64,000 nucleotides of DNA, taken from a virus. A program made the position numbers and the translations under genes. Of this stretch, positions 41,918-50,991 are shown piece by piece; position 1 is the stretch's first letter, and every line of letters begins with the position of its first letter. The notes beneath the pieces are model-generated. The model saw nothing but the letters and a program-made list of their open reading frames with translations. It had not been told where the DNA came from and ran no database searches. The stretch covers positions 27,902 to 91,901 of the IMG/VR virus record IMGVR_UViG_3300017917_001271; one strand, 5' to 3'.

Positions 41918-42687
41918 GGACTTTTTCTTATCTTTTTATTGTATTCTACAGCTGATTCAACCAAACTGCTAGGACAATTTATAGTATTGGTCCACTTGAT
42001 AAATGCTTCTGTGTCTTTAGGAAAACAAGCACCTCCCCAACCAACTTGTCCGTCTGGTCCAGGTACAAGCGTATGATCTGCACCAATACGTGTATCTTGT
42101 GAAACTATGTGTCTAACTGTGTCAAAATCGATATTCGCAGTTTGGCAAATATCATGTATTTGATTAAAGAAGCTAGTCTTTAACGCTAAAAAACAATTGG
42201 CTGTATATTTGATCATGCTGGCTTCTTCAGCAGTACAATGCATAACCATTTTACAGTTGGGTAGTGTACTTTGAAATAAATCTTGCCAAAAGCATTCAGG
42301 ATCTTCTCCGCCAATTACAACATATTTTTGATTTAAAAAATCTTTATCGGCTGTGCCGGCTCTTAAGAACTCTGGGCTATAGCAGATGCTATGGTCTGGG
42401 TATATTTCTTTAATACCTTCTACTATGCCTGGGGTTACTGTACTTTTAATTAATACTGGCATAAAGATTGGAATATGATCCAATACTTCAGCTACAATAC
42501 TAGCATCGCACACTCCGTATTCGGTAGTAGGAGTAGGAACACAGATTATAATACCGTCTGCATCTTGATGGTCAATAATTTTAAAATCTGTGTACTTAGG
42601 ATCGTGAATAACAATTTCGTGCTGACTCTTTAGAGCGTTAGCTACTGCTTTTCCAACGTAACCATAACCTGCAATTATAAGTTTCAT
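41914..42687 (-). CDS. UDP-glucose/GDP-mannose dehydrogenase family, C-terminally truncated
   Basis: This 257-residue protein has the N-terminal Rossmann site (MKLIIAGYGYVGKAVANALK), 'STVTPG' and 'YSPEFLRAG' (~residues 87-108), 'YTANCFLALKTSFFNQI' with the catalytic Lys (~150) and 'GWGGACFPKDTEAF' with the nucleophile Cys (~225). The usual C-terminal nucleotide-sugar domain is missing; the family norm is about 390-450 residues. It may still oxidise a UDP-sugar to a uronic acid or act on a smaller substrate. It lies 1 bp after the polymerase stop. Confidence 0.82.
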   Translation of the reverse strand: MKLIIAGYGYVGKAVANALKSQHEIVIHDPKYTDFKIIDHQDADGIIICVPTPTTEYGVCDASIVAEVLDHIPIFMPVLIKSTVTPGIVEGIKEIYPDHSICYSPEFLRAGTADKDFLNQKYVVIGGEDPECFWQDLFQSTLPNCKMVMHCTAEEASMIKYTANCFLALKTSFFNQIHDICQTANIDFDTVRHIVSQDTRIGADHTLVPGPDGQVGWGGACFPKDTEAFIKWTNTINCPSSLVESAVEYNKKIRKSP

Positions 42688-42688
42688 A

Positions 42689-45358
42689 TTAAAATTCGAA
42701 CAGGCTGTTAAACGTGTTCTTTTCCTCTGTTGACTTAATATCCCAGTTCAACACACCAATTAAGTTTGATAACTTGTTATCGATAATTGTTGCTTCCATT
42801 TCTTCGTGATCAAAAGGCAAATCTTTAAACCACTGTGGCAAGCGCAATTCATCTACAGGATATGCAACGCTGGTAAATCCTAGCGGGTTTTGTTTAAGTT
42901 TGCAGACAATGACTTTTTGTCCGTCTGTAATGTTCATACTGTATTTGTCGTTATACATACGCTTTAATGTATTCCAGTTAATACTTGCACGAACATGCCC
43001 TGGCATATTTGCCTTACCTGCTTTCTTTTCTTTAGATTCGTATTCTGTAATATTATTTGCTCGCTTAGGCGAACCTTTCTCCCAACCGGGTCTAGCTTTG
43101 AAAGCTGTACGGAAATGTGTAATATGTTCCAGCACCTGTTCTTCTGTAGAGCCAGTTAGCACCATTTCAAGAACATCACTTAGAAAGTTTTGAATAAATT
43201 CTGGAGTATCACTACGTTTGAGATCCAACCCCATGGCCTTGATCTTACCGGGTTTACCTTCTGTATCTGTGCGTTTACCTTCTTTATCATAATAAAGAAC
43301 AGCATATCGTTTCTTAGTAATAAACAGACTCTTACTACCAACAATTTCACGGCCTGCACGAATAACTTCTCCTCGACTCTTTGGACAATGAAATGCATCT
43401 AACATGAATTGTGGAAATGTAGTATTAACTTCATCTCCAATTTGATCATATAGTCCAACAACAGTTTCTTTAGTCCACGGAATATGTCCAGAATCAATTT
43501 CTTTCTTTAGAGTTTTGTAAGCACTAAAGTAGCAGGAGTCGGTATCTCCATAGATAATTGCCTTGCCCACGTGGTTATATTCTCCCGCAATGATTTCATT
43601 GACTTTTCCAGCCATATGTTTTGCGATCTGTCTTCCTGTAAGAGTTGTAGATTGGCCGATGCGCTTATCAAAAAAGCGACAGCCAGGATTAAGAATGGCG
43701 CCATAGAGCGAGTTAAGATTAATCTTCTTAACCAATTGTCTCTTGTCCCAATATTCTTCTTCAATTTTGTTACCAGCATTTATAGCCTCCTTTAACTTGG
43801 CCTGCATTTCTTTACGTTCTGCATACCAACGTTTTAGTAGCCCTGGAATAATACCTTCTTTTTCATAGGTAAAGATAGTGCCGTTAGCTGAAAGCATCCA
43901 GGGCTGATTGCTTTCAAAAATTAATCTGTAAACTTCTGCTGCACTGACAACATCACTAGATCCGTCTTCCCAGTCGATAGTAATATCAGTTCCAATCTCT
44001 TGATTCATTACAGCAGTATATTCTAAACTGCCAAACACACCTTCCCATGCTGCCGCAAACGACTTTCCTTTCGCCATTTGATTTTGTAAAAAATCTTCAG
44101 TCATTGTTTGACGCAACTGACCAATAATAGTTTCAGGACCCATGTTAAGCGCACGAATGGCACTAGGATACAGACTGTTAATATCTAAAGATCCTACCCA
44201 GTCTTGAATCCCTTCTTTAGGATAAGCCACATACGCACCAGCAGCGCCTTCGTTTGTTTCGCGCTCGCTCATCTTAGGGCGATTAGGTACAACAAATCCT
44301 CTACGATGTGCTTCGTTAATAATAGCCTGTTCCGTCACAGCAACAGCACCCATTGTTGTCTGTAACAGTACTGTGTTTTCATGTGCCAGTGTGTTGGCAA
44401 GATCTAGGAACTTTAATTTTTTATCAAGTCTGTCCAATAGCGCACAGTCTTGTCTGTTGTATTCGACGAACGTTTTAAAATCGTTGTTGTAGAGTTGGTC
44501 CAAAGTTCCTTCATACTGAGTCTTTCTTTCACCGAGTTCGTATTCCGCGATGGCATCCAGTCGATAGGAGTGTCTTTCTTCATAGGTATACTTTCTGTAA
44601 AGTTCAAGATAGTCTACATGAACACGACCAACAAAGTCGTAAGTAGTTGCAGTACGTCCAAATTTTTCGTATTCACGTTTGCGTGGTAGTTGATCAAACA
44701 AACAAAAACGGCGTGTGTCTTCTTTGCTCAGTGTTTTTGTAATTCTATTGACAGTATAAGGAATATCAAAACCTTCACTATTCCACCCTGACAACACATC
44801 TGCTTCTTGTATTAGATCCAAAAATGTTGATAATAGATCTGCTTCATTATCAAACAGCATAGTGTTAGGAAATTCTTTAACCATTTCCTTGGCATCTTCC
44901 ATGCTAAGACCTTTGGGAGGTATAGCCAAGCAGATCATTGTATCTAACCACTGCAAATGAATTGCAATGGCAGTAATGGGCATAAATGCATCATCTGGCG
45001 ATGCGTAGCCACGCTCTGGATCAAAGTCTACTTCAATATCGAAAAATGCAGCATTTAACTTTGGAGCATCTTGATTAAGATAGTTTTCGCTTAAACAAAC
45101 AAATATCGGATTGATGTCAGCTTCATAAAGAGTCTTGCCACTATTGATGGCCATTTCTTTACGTAATTCTTTAGTATTTTTACAGACAATTCTAGTTACT
45201 GGCTCGCTGTAAATTGAAAGATGTTTGCCCTTAGGGTCTTTAACATATAGCGTGTGACGTACAGGAATGTCTCTAAATTCCCTGTCACCTTTTTTGTTGC
45301 GTTCAACCACACGAATAATATCATTGTCGCGGTCAAACCATGCGTCTACATAAGACAT
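42689..45358 (-). CDS. 43: Family-B DNA polymerase (T4 gp43-like)
   Basis: This 889-residue replicative polymerase (T4 gp43 is 898) has the exonuclease motif 'NAAFFDIEVDFDPERGYASP' (DxE, ~residue 107), 'NSEGFDIPYTVNRI' (exo II), 'YNRQDCALLDRLD' (exo III), 'SLDINSLYPSAIRALNMGPE' (polymerase motif A), 'LVKKINLNSLYGAILNPGCR' (motif B) and 'AIIYGDTDSCYF' (motif C). It uses the adjacent clamp, with the exonuclease at 28 kb removing primers. Translation starts after a leader with a small hairpin. High confidence. Confidence 0.97.
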   Translation of the reverse strand: MSYVDAWFDRDNDIIRVVERNKKGDREFRDIPVRHTLYVKDPKGKHLSIYSEPVTRIVCKNTKELRKEMAINSGKTLYEADINPIFVCLSENYLNQDAPKLNAAFFDIEVDFDPERGYASPDDAFMPITAIAIHLQWLDTMICLAIPPKGLSMEDAKEMVKEFPNTMLFDNEADLLSTFLDLIQEADVLSGWNSEGFDIPYTVNRITKTLSKEDTRRFCLFDQLPRKREYEKFGRTATTYDFVGRVHVDYLELYRKYTYEERHSYRLDAIAEYELGERKTQYEGTLDQLYNNDFKTFVEYNRQDCALLDRLDKKLKFLDLANTLAHENTVLLQTTMGAVAVTEQAIINEAHRRGFVVPNRPKMSERETNEGAAGAYVAYPKEGIQDWVGSLDINSLYPSAIRALNMGPETIIGQLRQTMTEDFLQNQMAKGKSFAAAWEGVFGSLEYTAVMNQEIGTDITIDWEDGSSDVVSAAEVYRLIFESNQPWMLSANGTIFTYEKEGIIPGLLKRWYAERKEMQAKLKEAINAGNKIEEEYWDKRQLVKKINLNSLYGAILNPGCRFFDKRIGQSTTLTGRQIAKHMAGKVNEIIAGEYNHVGKAIIYGDTDSCYFSAYKTLKKEIDSGHIPWTKETVVGLYDQIGDEVNTTFPQFMLDAFHCPKSRGEVIRAGREIVGSKSLFITKKRYAVLYYDKEGKRTDTEGKPGKIKAMGLDLKRSDTPEFIQNFLSDVLEMVLTGSTEEQVLEHITHFRTAFKARPGWEKGSPKRANNITEYESKEKKAGKANMPGHVRASINWNTLKRMYNDKYSMNITDGQKVIVCKLKQNPLGFTSVAYPVDELRLPQWFKDLPFDHEEMEATIIDNKLSNLIGVLNWDIKSTEEKNTFNSLFEF

Positions 45359-45400
45359 AAATTTTTCTCTCCATGCGATTTATGGCTCGCAAATACCGAT

Positions 45401-45422
45401 ATGGCGGATTTTGGCCCGCCAT
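45401..45422 (-). promoter_or_regulatory. Hairpin in the DNA polymerase leader
   Basis: Perfect 7-bp arms ATGGCGG (45401-45407) and CCGCCAT (45416-45422) are separated by an 8-nt loop. The hairpin lies between the extended -10 promoter and the polymerase start. T4 gp43 represses its own mRNA by binding a leader hairpin; this could be an analogous site, though it lies about 40 nt before the start. Confidence 0.4.
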
Positions 45423-45431
45423 GCCATCTAT

Positions 45432-45460
45432 ATTATAACAATTTTAGATACGTTTTGTAA
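45432..45460 (-). promoter_or_regulatory. Promoter with extended -10 upstream of DNA polymerase
   Basis: On the minus strand TGTTATAAT is an extended -10 (TATAAT at 45432-45437). A weak -35 TTACAA (45455-45460) lies 17 bp upstream, within the end of the DsbA-like gene. The polymerase start is 74 bp downstream. Confidence 0.6.
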
Positions 45461-45701
45461 TATCCAAAATTGCTTCAATTTCTTCCCAGTCTTCGTTGTA
45501 AGCCTGCCAATCACCTTTATGTGCGATTTTAATTGCTTTATTAATAACGCTGGGCTTTACTTGTAATTCCTCTGCTACTGCCTTAACAGTTTCTTTTAAG
45601 CCTTCTTGTAGATCTTCAATTTCACGTAATACTGTGGAACCTTCGCTAATTAAACGTTCCAATTTAGCCTTTTCTTCTGCACCGTATGAACGACCGCCCA
45701 T
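45444..45701 (-). CDS. DsbA-like double-stranded DNA-binding protein
   Basis: This 85-residue, mostly helical protein is near the size of T4 DsbA (89), a dsDNA-binding protein that helps late transcription. The pairing 'VAEELQVKPSVINKAIKIAH...WEEIEAILDIT' against T4 'AKDELGVDGKMFNRLLALYH...VEELYDTV' is plausible by eye. It has a strong TTGATT-17-TACAAT promoter and TAGGAG ribosome-binding site. It lies just upstream of the polymerase. The name refers to T4 DsbA, not the disulfide oxidase. Confidence 0.58.
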   Translation of the reverse strand: MGGRSYGAEEKAKLERLISEGSTVLREIEDLQEGLKETVKAVAEELQVKPSVINKAIKIAHKGDWQAYNEDWEEIEAILDITKRI

Positions 45702-45724
45702 ATAAATCTCCTAATAATATGCCT

Positions 45725-45753
45725 ATTGTACTATACTTATGTTTACAAATCAA
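45725..45753 (-). promoter_or_regulatory. Sigma70-like promoter TTGATT-17-TACAAT
   Basis: On the minus strand TTGATT (45748-45753) and TACAAT (45725-45730) are separated by 17 bp, 23 bp before the DsbA-like start. It lies directly downstream of the terminator of the virion gene block, so transcription restarts here for the replication genes. Confidence 0.75.
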
Positions 45754-45765
45754 GTGTTAAAATAA

Positions 45766-45791
45766 AAAATGGCAGAAAAATCTGCCATTTT
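45766..45791 (-). terminator. Rho-independent terminator
   Basis: AAAATGGCAGA (45766-45776) and TCTGCCATTTT (45781-45791) form a perfect 11-bp stem with a 4-nt loop. On the minus strand it is followed by a TTATTTT tract. It ends the virion/head block 20 bp after the stop at 45811 and is the clearest terminator in the window. Confidence 0.85.
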
Positions 45792-45810
45792 AATGTAGTT
45801 TAAAACCTTT

Positions 45811-48627
45811 TTAACGAGCACTTCTTGGTACTACGTTTTGTGGTATAACATTATTAGCCGCTTGTCTTTCATACTCTTTTTGAGTATCTTGATTTATAAG
45901 ACTTCTATAAGCACCGCTTTGATTTCCCGATGCCGGTTGTGTAGCTACTCCGCCTGCTTTGAACCCTTCAGGAGCAGTTGCTCCAATTGCTACAGCAGAC
46001 TGAATTGTTTGAGCAGTTTCCGCATCAGTTGGCCACCCGCCAAATAGACGTTTAAGAAGTTCGTTAAGTTCACCAAGTTGACGTCTACGTTCTTCTTCGC
46101 GCTTACGTTCTTCTTCTTCTCCACCAGGTTGTGGATTTGGTCTTGGTGGCTGCGGCGGCACTGGTTGTGGTCTAACGTCGTCGTTATTATTGCTATTAGA
46201 ATACATGTAAATACCAAGAGCAGCAAGCGCAGCTAGTATTGCTAGCCATTTGTTATTCTTAACAAGACGTGCAAATCGTCCACCTAAATTACCAAGTTTA
46301 TAAGCCCAGTTTTTAGCTACATCATCTGCTGCGCCTCTAACGCCTTTGGCAGCATCGTCTACGGCGCCGGCGACACCTTTGGCAGCATCGTCTACAGCAC
46401 CTGCAACACCTTTAGCAGCATCATCTGCTCCAGATTTTACACTACCACGAACCATATCATCAACGGCCTTCGCAGCATCTTGAGCTTGAGCCTTCTTACC
46501 TGCTTTCTTACCTTGTTTCAGACCCATTTCTTCGGCGGACTTTAGTAATTTTTTGCCATTCTTAGCTGTAGCTGTCCAATAGCCGTCAGCTTGTTGACGC
46601 CAGACAGTTGTTCCTTGTTTAACTACAGCCCCAGTGAGCTCTTCTCCGCCTTTTGAAAAAATACTAGTACCTGCAGATGCAGCTGACCTAGCTACATCGT
46701 CCGCACCGGACTTTACTCCTCCTCTTACTAGAGCATCAAATACACCTTCGCTTACTCCAGAAAGTTTAAGAATTCTTGCTAACTCTGAAGATTCAGCAAG
46801 TGTCGGTGGAGCAACTGCACTTGCTTCATCGGGTACCATAATATCGGCAAGTGCTAATAACTGATCTGGAGTAATTGTTTTACCTTGTTGACCTACTTGT
46901 GCTAATGCTGCTTGTAATTGTTGAGTATTAATTTGTTCAGAACCAGCCTGTGGTGCTGATTGTGCCACAGTGGTATCTCCGCTTGGCACTGCATTTTGAG
47001 AGGCAGATTGGTTAACATCTGAACGACTTGTATCTGCACCTTGATAAACTTGATCTGCTTGATCTCCTGCACTAGCAGTTGTAGTAGTAGTACTAGTACT
47101 AGTACCACCTAACCCGTATTTCTTTGCAATTTCAGGATACTTATCAATTGCTCCTCGAACCTCTGGTCCCATTCTACCGTCCGGCCCGTATTTAGGAAAT
47201 GCTTTCTTATCAGTTTTTAAAACTTCTCTTTGGAATGCTTCAATATTTTTGTCTTTTGCTGGCTGAGGGCTGACCGGTCTTGTACCTGGTACTTTGCTGT
47301 CAGGCTCGCCGATAGTCATAGCCGCCGCAACAGGAGCAACGACGCCTGTAGTAGTGCCGCCCACCACTTTAGCAACTTTTCCTCCGCCAAACTTTGCAAC
47401 AGTTTTTGCTCCTAGATTATATAAACCAGCTCCGGTTGCAATAGCACCTGCAAGGTCTCCTGGGGTCATATTACCAAACATATTGTCTGGTGACATTTCA
47501 TAACCAGTAACTGCTTTCACTGCATTTCGTAAATTCGTGGCTTGACCACTTCTATTATATGCATCAGTTTGTCCTCTGAGCTTGAGTAATTCTGCATCGT
47601 AACTAGTGTTCGGATCATTTCGGCTACTAGCCCATGCTGCAATTTTGTCGGCAAACCCAACTGTAGCTGAGTTTGCAAAATCTTTAATATTTTGTCCTAT
47701 ATGATCGCTAGTATCGTATTGCGCATAACCTTTTTTAATCATATTAATGTTATGCTGCGATTGTGCTGGAGTTAAGTACCCTGTACTAGTAGGTTGATAT
47801 ATTTTAGCGTTGGCTTTTTTCCCCGCTGGAGTCAGTGATAATTCAACTAATAAATTTTTTTCTAAATTGCTTACAGATTCGTTAGCAGGTGTAGCTGCAC
47901 TACCTTGACGTGTTGTATTGCCTGCAGGCGTTGTTTTCGGTGCAGGCAATTTCTTAATAGCTTCAATTAATGCGTTGATCTTGGCAATTAATTCATTACG
48001 CATTCTAATATAATTTTCGTAATTTGCTTTGTATTCTACAGCATCTCCGTCGGCGGCCTTGAGTAATGGCTCAATATCTTGACGAGTCTTATTAATTAGT
48101 TGATGTTCTTCTGGAGTAATAGCTTCTAATAAATTAGTGTTGATTCCAAATTCTTTTAATAAAGATTCTGCAAGTCCTTCTTTAACAGGAGCTTCTATTG
48201 CTTTTTTGATTAGCTCGTCTGCCTTATCAATTTGTTGATAAAGTTTTTCAGCAGTTTGACTATTAGGTTTTGCAATCTTTTCGTCCTGCCCCATCAGTCC
48301 CCAAACTTTTGTTTTAGCCGCATCTGGAATTAATCCCTTGGCTGCTAACTGTCTTACTTCAGCTTCGTATCCGCCAAACCAAGCAAACTTACCATCCTTG
48401 GCATTGACAAACTTACCTGAAACAGGATCGAATAAACCTGGAAAATTATACTGTCTTGCAATCTCACCAATTTTAGCGGCACGTTGGTTATCGTCAGTGA
48501 TACCTCTAACAGCCGCAGTATAATCAGCAAGTCTTAGACCTACCTTTTCCATTAGGTCTTCCATTTCTGCTAAAAAATGTTGTCTTTTTATTTCGTCAAG
48601 TTTTTCAAGTACTGAGCGTAAATCCAT
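45811..48627 (-). CDS. Large virion-associated protein with coiled coil, repeats and a membrane segment
   Basis: The protein has 938 residues. The N-terminus (MDLRSVLEKLDEIKRQHFLA) is helical. Residues ~440-490 ('KNIEAFQREVLKTDKKAFPK...GPDGRMGPEVRGAID') resemble a peptidoglycan-binding-type module. Residues ~720-785 hold tandem 'GAVDDAAKGVA' repeats, followed by a single hydrophobic span 'WLAILAALAALGIYMY' (~800-815) and a Pro-rich then Glu/Arg-rich stretch. The layout suggests an ejected or internal virion protein, possibly one that contacts the cell wall and inner membrane. The family is unknown. A strong terminator follows. Confidence 0.6.
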   Translation of the reverse strand: MDLRSVLEKLDEIKRQHFLAEMEDLMEKVGLRLADYTAAVRGITDDNQRAAKIGEIARQYNFPGLFDPVSGKFVNAKDGKFAWFGGYEAEVRQLAAKGLIPDAAKTKVWGLMGQDEKIAKPNSQTAEKLYQQIDKADELIKKAIEAPVKEGLAESLLKEFGINTNLLEAITPEEHQLINKTRQDIEPLLKAADGDAVEYKANYENYIRMRNELIAKINALIEAIKKLPAPKTTPAGNTTRQGSAATPANESVSNLEKNLLVELSLTPAGKKANAKIYQPTSTGYLTPAQSQHNINMIKKGYAQYDTSDHIGQNIKDFANSATVGFADKIAAWASSRNDPNTSYDAELLKLRGQTDAYNRSGQATNLRNAVKAVTGYEMSPDNMFGNMTPGDLAGAIATGAGLYNLGAKTVAKFGGGKVAKVVGGTTTGVVAPVAAAMTIGEPDSKVPGTRPVSPQPAKDKNIEAFQREVLKTDKKAFPKYGPDGRMGPEVRGAIDKYPEIAKKYGLGGTSTSTTTTTASAGDQADQVYQGADTSRSDVNQSASQNAVPSGDTTVAQSAPQAGSEQINTQQLQAALAQVGQQGKTITPDQLLALADIMVPDEASAVAPPTLAESSELARILKLSGVSEGVFDALVRGGVKSGADDVARSAASAGTSIFSKGGEELTGAVVKQGTTVWRQQADGYWTATAKNGKKLLKSAEEMGLKQGKKAGKKAQAQDAAKAVDDMVRGSVKSGADDAAKGVAGAVDDAAKGVAGAVDDAAKGVRGAADDVAKNWAYKLGNLGGRFARLVKNNKWLAILAALAALGIYMYSNSNNNDDVRPQPVPPQPPRPNPQPGGEEEERKREEERRRQLGELNELLKRLFGGWPTDAETAQTIQSAVAIGATAPEGFKAGGVATQPASGNQSGAYRSLINQDTQKEYERQAANNVIPQNVVPRSAR
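46340..46431. repeat. 33-bp in-frame tandem repeat (~2.8 copies)
   Basis: Units begin at 46340, 46373 and 46406. Each encodes about 11 residues of the pattern A-V-D-D-A-A-K-G-V-A-G within the 938-residue virion gene. The units differ at a few third positions, so they are likely to be maintained as protein rather than very recent. Confidence 0.75.
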
Positions 48628-48628
48628 T

Positions 48629-49264
48629 TTATTTTCCTGATTCGAATTTTAATCCTGGGTTTGTTGGGTGACGACCTGGTAGTCCAATATAATCTAACCC
48701 ACGACCAAACATATTTGATTTTTCTAAATATTCTGGACTAAGCCCATCTTTTCCGATAATGCGTGATATAGTTGTTGGATCTGTTGTTTTTTCCCATTCA
48801 GCAGGCGGAAGAATTTTTTTATCTCTAGGAACCATGCCTTGCTGCACTGCTTTGATTCTATATTCTAGTTGCTTCTTTTCCCAAGGCTGTGTAGCCTGTT
48901 GCATCATAGCAGTTAGTTGACTAATGTAACCCTGTGCTAAAGATGCTGCATCTTCAAATGTTTTGCTTCTTTCTAAAACTCTTTTAGAAATATTTTGTGC
49001 ATATTGTGACAACAACGCTTTACGTTCTTGTGTTTTTTGCAAAGAACTTTCTTCGGCTTCTTTAAAATACTTACGCAATAATGAATCTTTTGTAGAACTA
49101 TCTTTTTGATAGTGTTGCATGGCCATTTGTACAGGCAATGTAACTTTGTGCGGATTAGCACCTTCATTTAAGACACGATTATTGTCTACTTCTTCTTTTA
49201 TAATTTTAACATCGTTCTTGTCCACGATGGACAAGAACTTTGTTATGTCATTTTTAAGACTCAT
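48629..49264 (-). CDS. Hypothetical virion-block protein
   Basis: The protein has 211 residues and starts MSLKNDITKFLSIVDKNDVK. Residues ~55-145 are helical and charged ('KYFKEAEESSLQKTQERKAL...'). The C-terminal part is Pro/Gly-rich ('RGLDYIGLPGRHPTNPGLKF'). It lies between two large virion-type genes with 1-bp gaps. Probably an internal head or scaffold-type protein; no family is recognised. Confidence 0.55.
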   Translation of the reverse strand: MSLKNDITKFLSIVDKNDVKIIKEEVDNNRVLNEGANPHKVTLPVQMAMQHYQKDSSTKDSLLRKYFKEAEESSLQKTQERKALLSQYAQNISKRVLERSKTFEDAASLAQGYISQLTAMMQQATQPWEKKQLEYRIKAVQQGMVPRDKKILPPAEWEKTTDPTTISRIIGKDGLSPEYLEKSNMFGRGLDYIGLPGRHPTNPGLKFESGK

Positions 49265-49265
49265 A

Positions 49266-50963
49266 TTACAGTCCTGCTAGTGCTTTGATGCGATTAAACT
49301 CTACTGATTCTGCAGCTGGTGTAGATGGTTCAGTAGTTGGATTCATATCTGGTGCTGATTGAGCGGGTTCCTGTCCCGCGGTCTTTGCTGGATCAGACCC
49401 CATTGTAGCACCAGTAGCTTGACCTGCTGCACTACCTTGTAATCCCATCATTTTGCTGTCAATGAATTTAGCAATTGAGCCTGGAGTTGTTGCTTCAGCA
49501 GCTAATGCTTGTTCTAAACCTTTAGGATCCATTTGTTTGATCTGTTGAAGAACTGCTGTTAAATCAGGTTCACCTGTCTCGTCTAGTTCTAATTCTAAAC
49601 TAGGTGCTAGTGAATCTAAATTTTCTTTAAGAGCCTTGGCCTTTAACTTCCATGATTCTGAATACTTGTCGTGTTTGTCACGAATAGCATCCATTTTCTT
49701 TTCGCTTGCACCGTCTTTACCAGCTTTAGCTAAAGCCTTCATTCCGTCCTTGCCATACTTTTCATTACCTTTGGCAGCACGGCTCATGGTCTTTTTATCT
49801 GATTCAGCAACTTTTTGTTCTTTCTTTTTCTTGCCAGCACGTAAATCTGCTAGATCATCTGCTTCGATATCGTCGTCGTTGTCTACATCTAGTTTATGCT
49901 GATTGCCTTTTAAGGCTTCTTTTACTGGGTATTCTTTACCACCTACAGTAATTTTTTCGCCTTTTTGTACGCCGTCTGCTTTGGCTTTGCGAACTGCATT
50001 TCCAAATGCATTACCTTCCTTACCAACCTTCTCGCCTTTTTTAGGTTTGTCTTTTGGCTCGTTACCTTCAGCATACACACCTTGGCCGAATGTTTCATCT
50101 ACTGCTTTTTCTTTCTTACGATTGTCAAACTTTTCACCGTCTTTCATGCCCCATGTGCCTGACTTAGACTGTTTTAACTTCGGAGCACGATCTTTCTTCT
50201 CGGCAGCACTCATAGCCTTAGCGTGGCTCTTTTTGCCTTTACCAGATTTTTCTTCACTGTCTCCGCCGTCATCGTAACTGCTTGGATCGCGTTCGTGACG
50301 AATACCAGTCGCTGTCTTAGTTACAGTACCGCCCTGATGAGTTTTAGTAGTATCACCGACTTTCTTAAGTCCGCCTTGATCTTCTTCCATTTCCTCGTCG
50401 TCTGGAATGCCGTTATTATTAGCATCCATACGCTTATGAGCAGCCTTAGTTGCCTTTACAAGTCTCTTGTACTTGTCGACTTTAGTTTTAACATGATCTG
50501 GAATAGCTTTTGGTTCTTCGTAGACCATTCCGCTTCCACCGCACTCTGCACATGGACGCTCTCCGCCACTGAGTACACCTTCTTCAACCTTTTTACCAGA
50601 CATCTTATCTGCTTGCATCTTCTTCAATGCTGCAACCTTTTGACGAGCTTCAGTTAACTTATTAAGAATTTGAGCTTTCTGGCCTTCACTCATAACTTCT
50701 GCATTAGATAAGTGTTCACCGTACTCATTGAATTTCATTTCATACTCTAAGTAGTGATAAACACTGGCAATATAATCTGCAGCTTTAGTGATCTTAGCCT
50801 GTACCCAACCTTCTAGTTGTGCAGAATCGTCTAATTTCTTAAACAATTTAAGAGAATAATTAGCTAATTTGTAAAGATCAGCACGGGCCATTGCGCCTTC
50901 GTGATCTTGTTGTGCGCCAGCTGGTGCTGGATTTAATGTATCTGGTTGCATGTCGTCGTGCAT
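49266..50963 (-). CDS. Highly charged virion-block protein with a CxxCxGxG motif
   Basis: The protein has 565 residues. Residues ~15-120 are helical. 'PCAECGGSGMVYEE' (~residues 137-150) is a half zinc-knuckle (CxxCxGxG), as in DnaJ-type zinc fingers. Residues ~165-420 are Lys/Asp/Glu/Gly low complexity, with 'DANNNGIPDDEEMEED' and 'LDVDNDDDIEADDLADLRAG' resembling EF-hand/dockerin-like calcium loops. The C-terminus ends 'ESVEFNRIKALAGL'. The composition fits an internal head protein that binds DNA or calcium. A late promoter lies upstream. Confidence 0.58.
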   Translation of the reverse strand: MHDDMQPDTLNPAPAGAQQDHEGAMARADLYKLANYSLKLFKKLDDSAQLEGWVQAKITKAADYIASVYHYLEYEMKFNEYGEHLSNAEVMSEGQKAQILNKLTEARQKVAALKKMQADKMSGKKVEEGVLSGGERPCAECGGSGMVYEEPKAIPDHVKTKVDKYKRLVKATKAAHKRMDANNNGIPDDEEMEEDQGGLKKVGDTTKTHQGGTVTKTATGIRHERDPSSYDDGGDSEEKSGKGKKSHAKAMSAAEKKDRAPKLKQSKSGTWGMKDGEKFDNRKKEKAVDETFGQGVYAEGNEPKDKPKKGEKVGKEGNAFGNAVRKAKADGVQKGEKITVGGKEYPVKEALKGNQHKLDVDNDDDIEADDLADLRAGKKKKEQKVAESDKKTMSRAAKGNEKYGKDGMKALAKAGKDGASEKKMDAIRDKHDKYSESWKLKAKALKENLDSLAPSLELELDETGEPDLTAVLQQIKQMDPKGLEQALAAEATTPGSIAKFIDSKMMGLQGSAAGQATGATMGSDPAKTAGQEPAQSAPDMNPTTEPSTPAAESVEFNRIKALAGL

Positions 50964-50980
50964 GGTATAAACTCCGTTAT

Positions 50981-50991
50981 CGTATATTTAG
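50981..50991 (-). promoter_or_regulatory. Late promoter-like CTAAATATACG
   Basis: The minus strand reads CTAAATATACG 18 bp before the start at 50963. It matches the late core TAAATA and precedes a GGAG ribosome-binding site. It overlaps the stop codon of the upstream gene. Confidence 0.5.

Noticed and set aside
45444-45701. Reading DsbA-like as the periplasmic thiol oxidase
   Set aside because: The 85-residue protein has no signal peptide and no CxxC; the similarity is to the T4 DNA-binding protein of the same name.
46340-46431. 33-bp repeats as a CRISPR array
   Set aside because: The units are directly adjacent without spacers and are in frame inside a virion gene.
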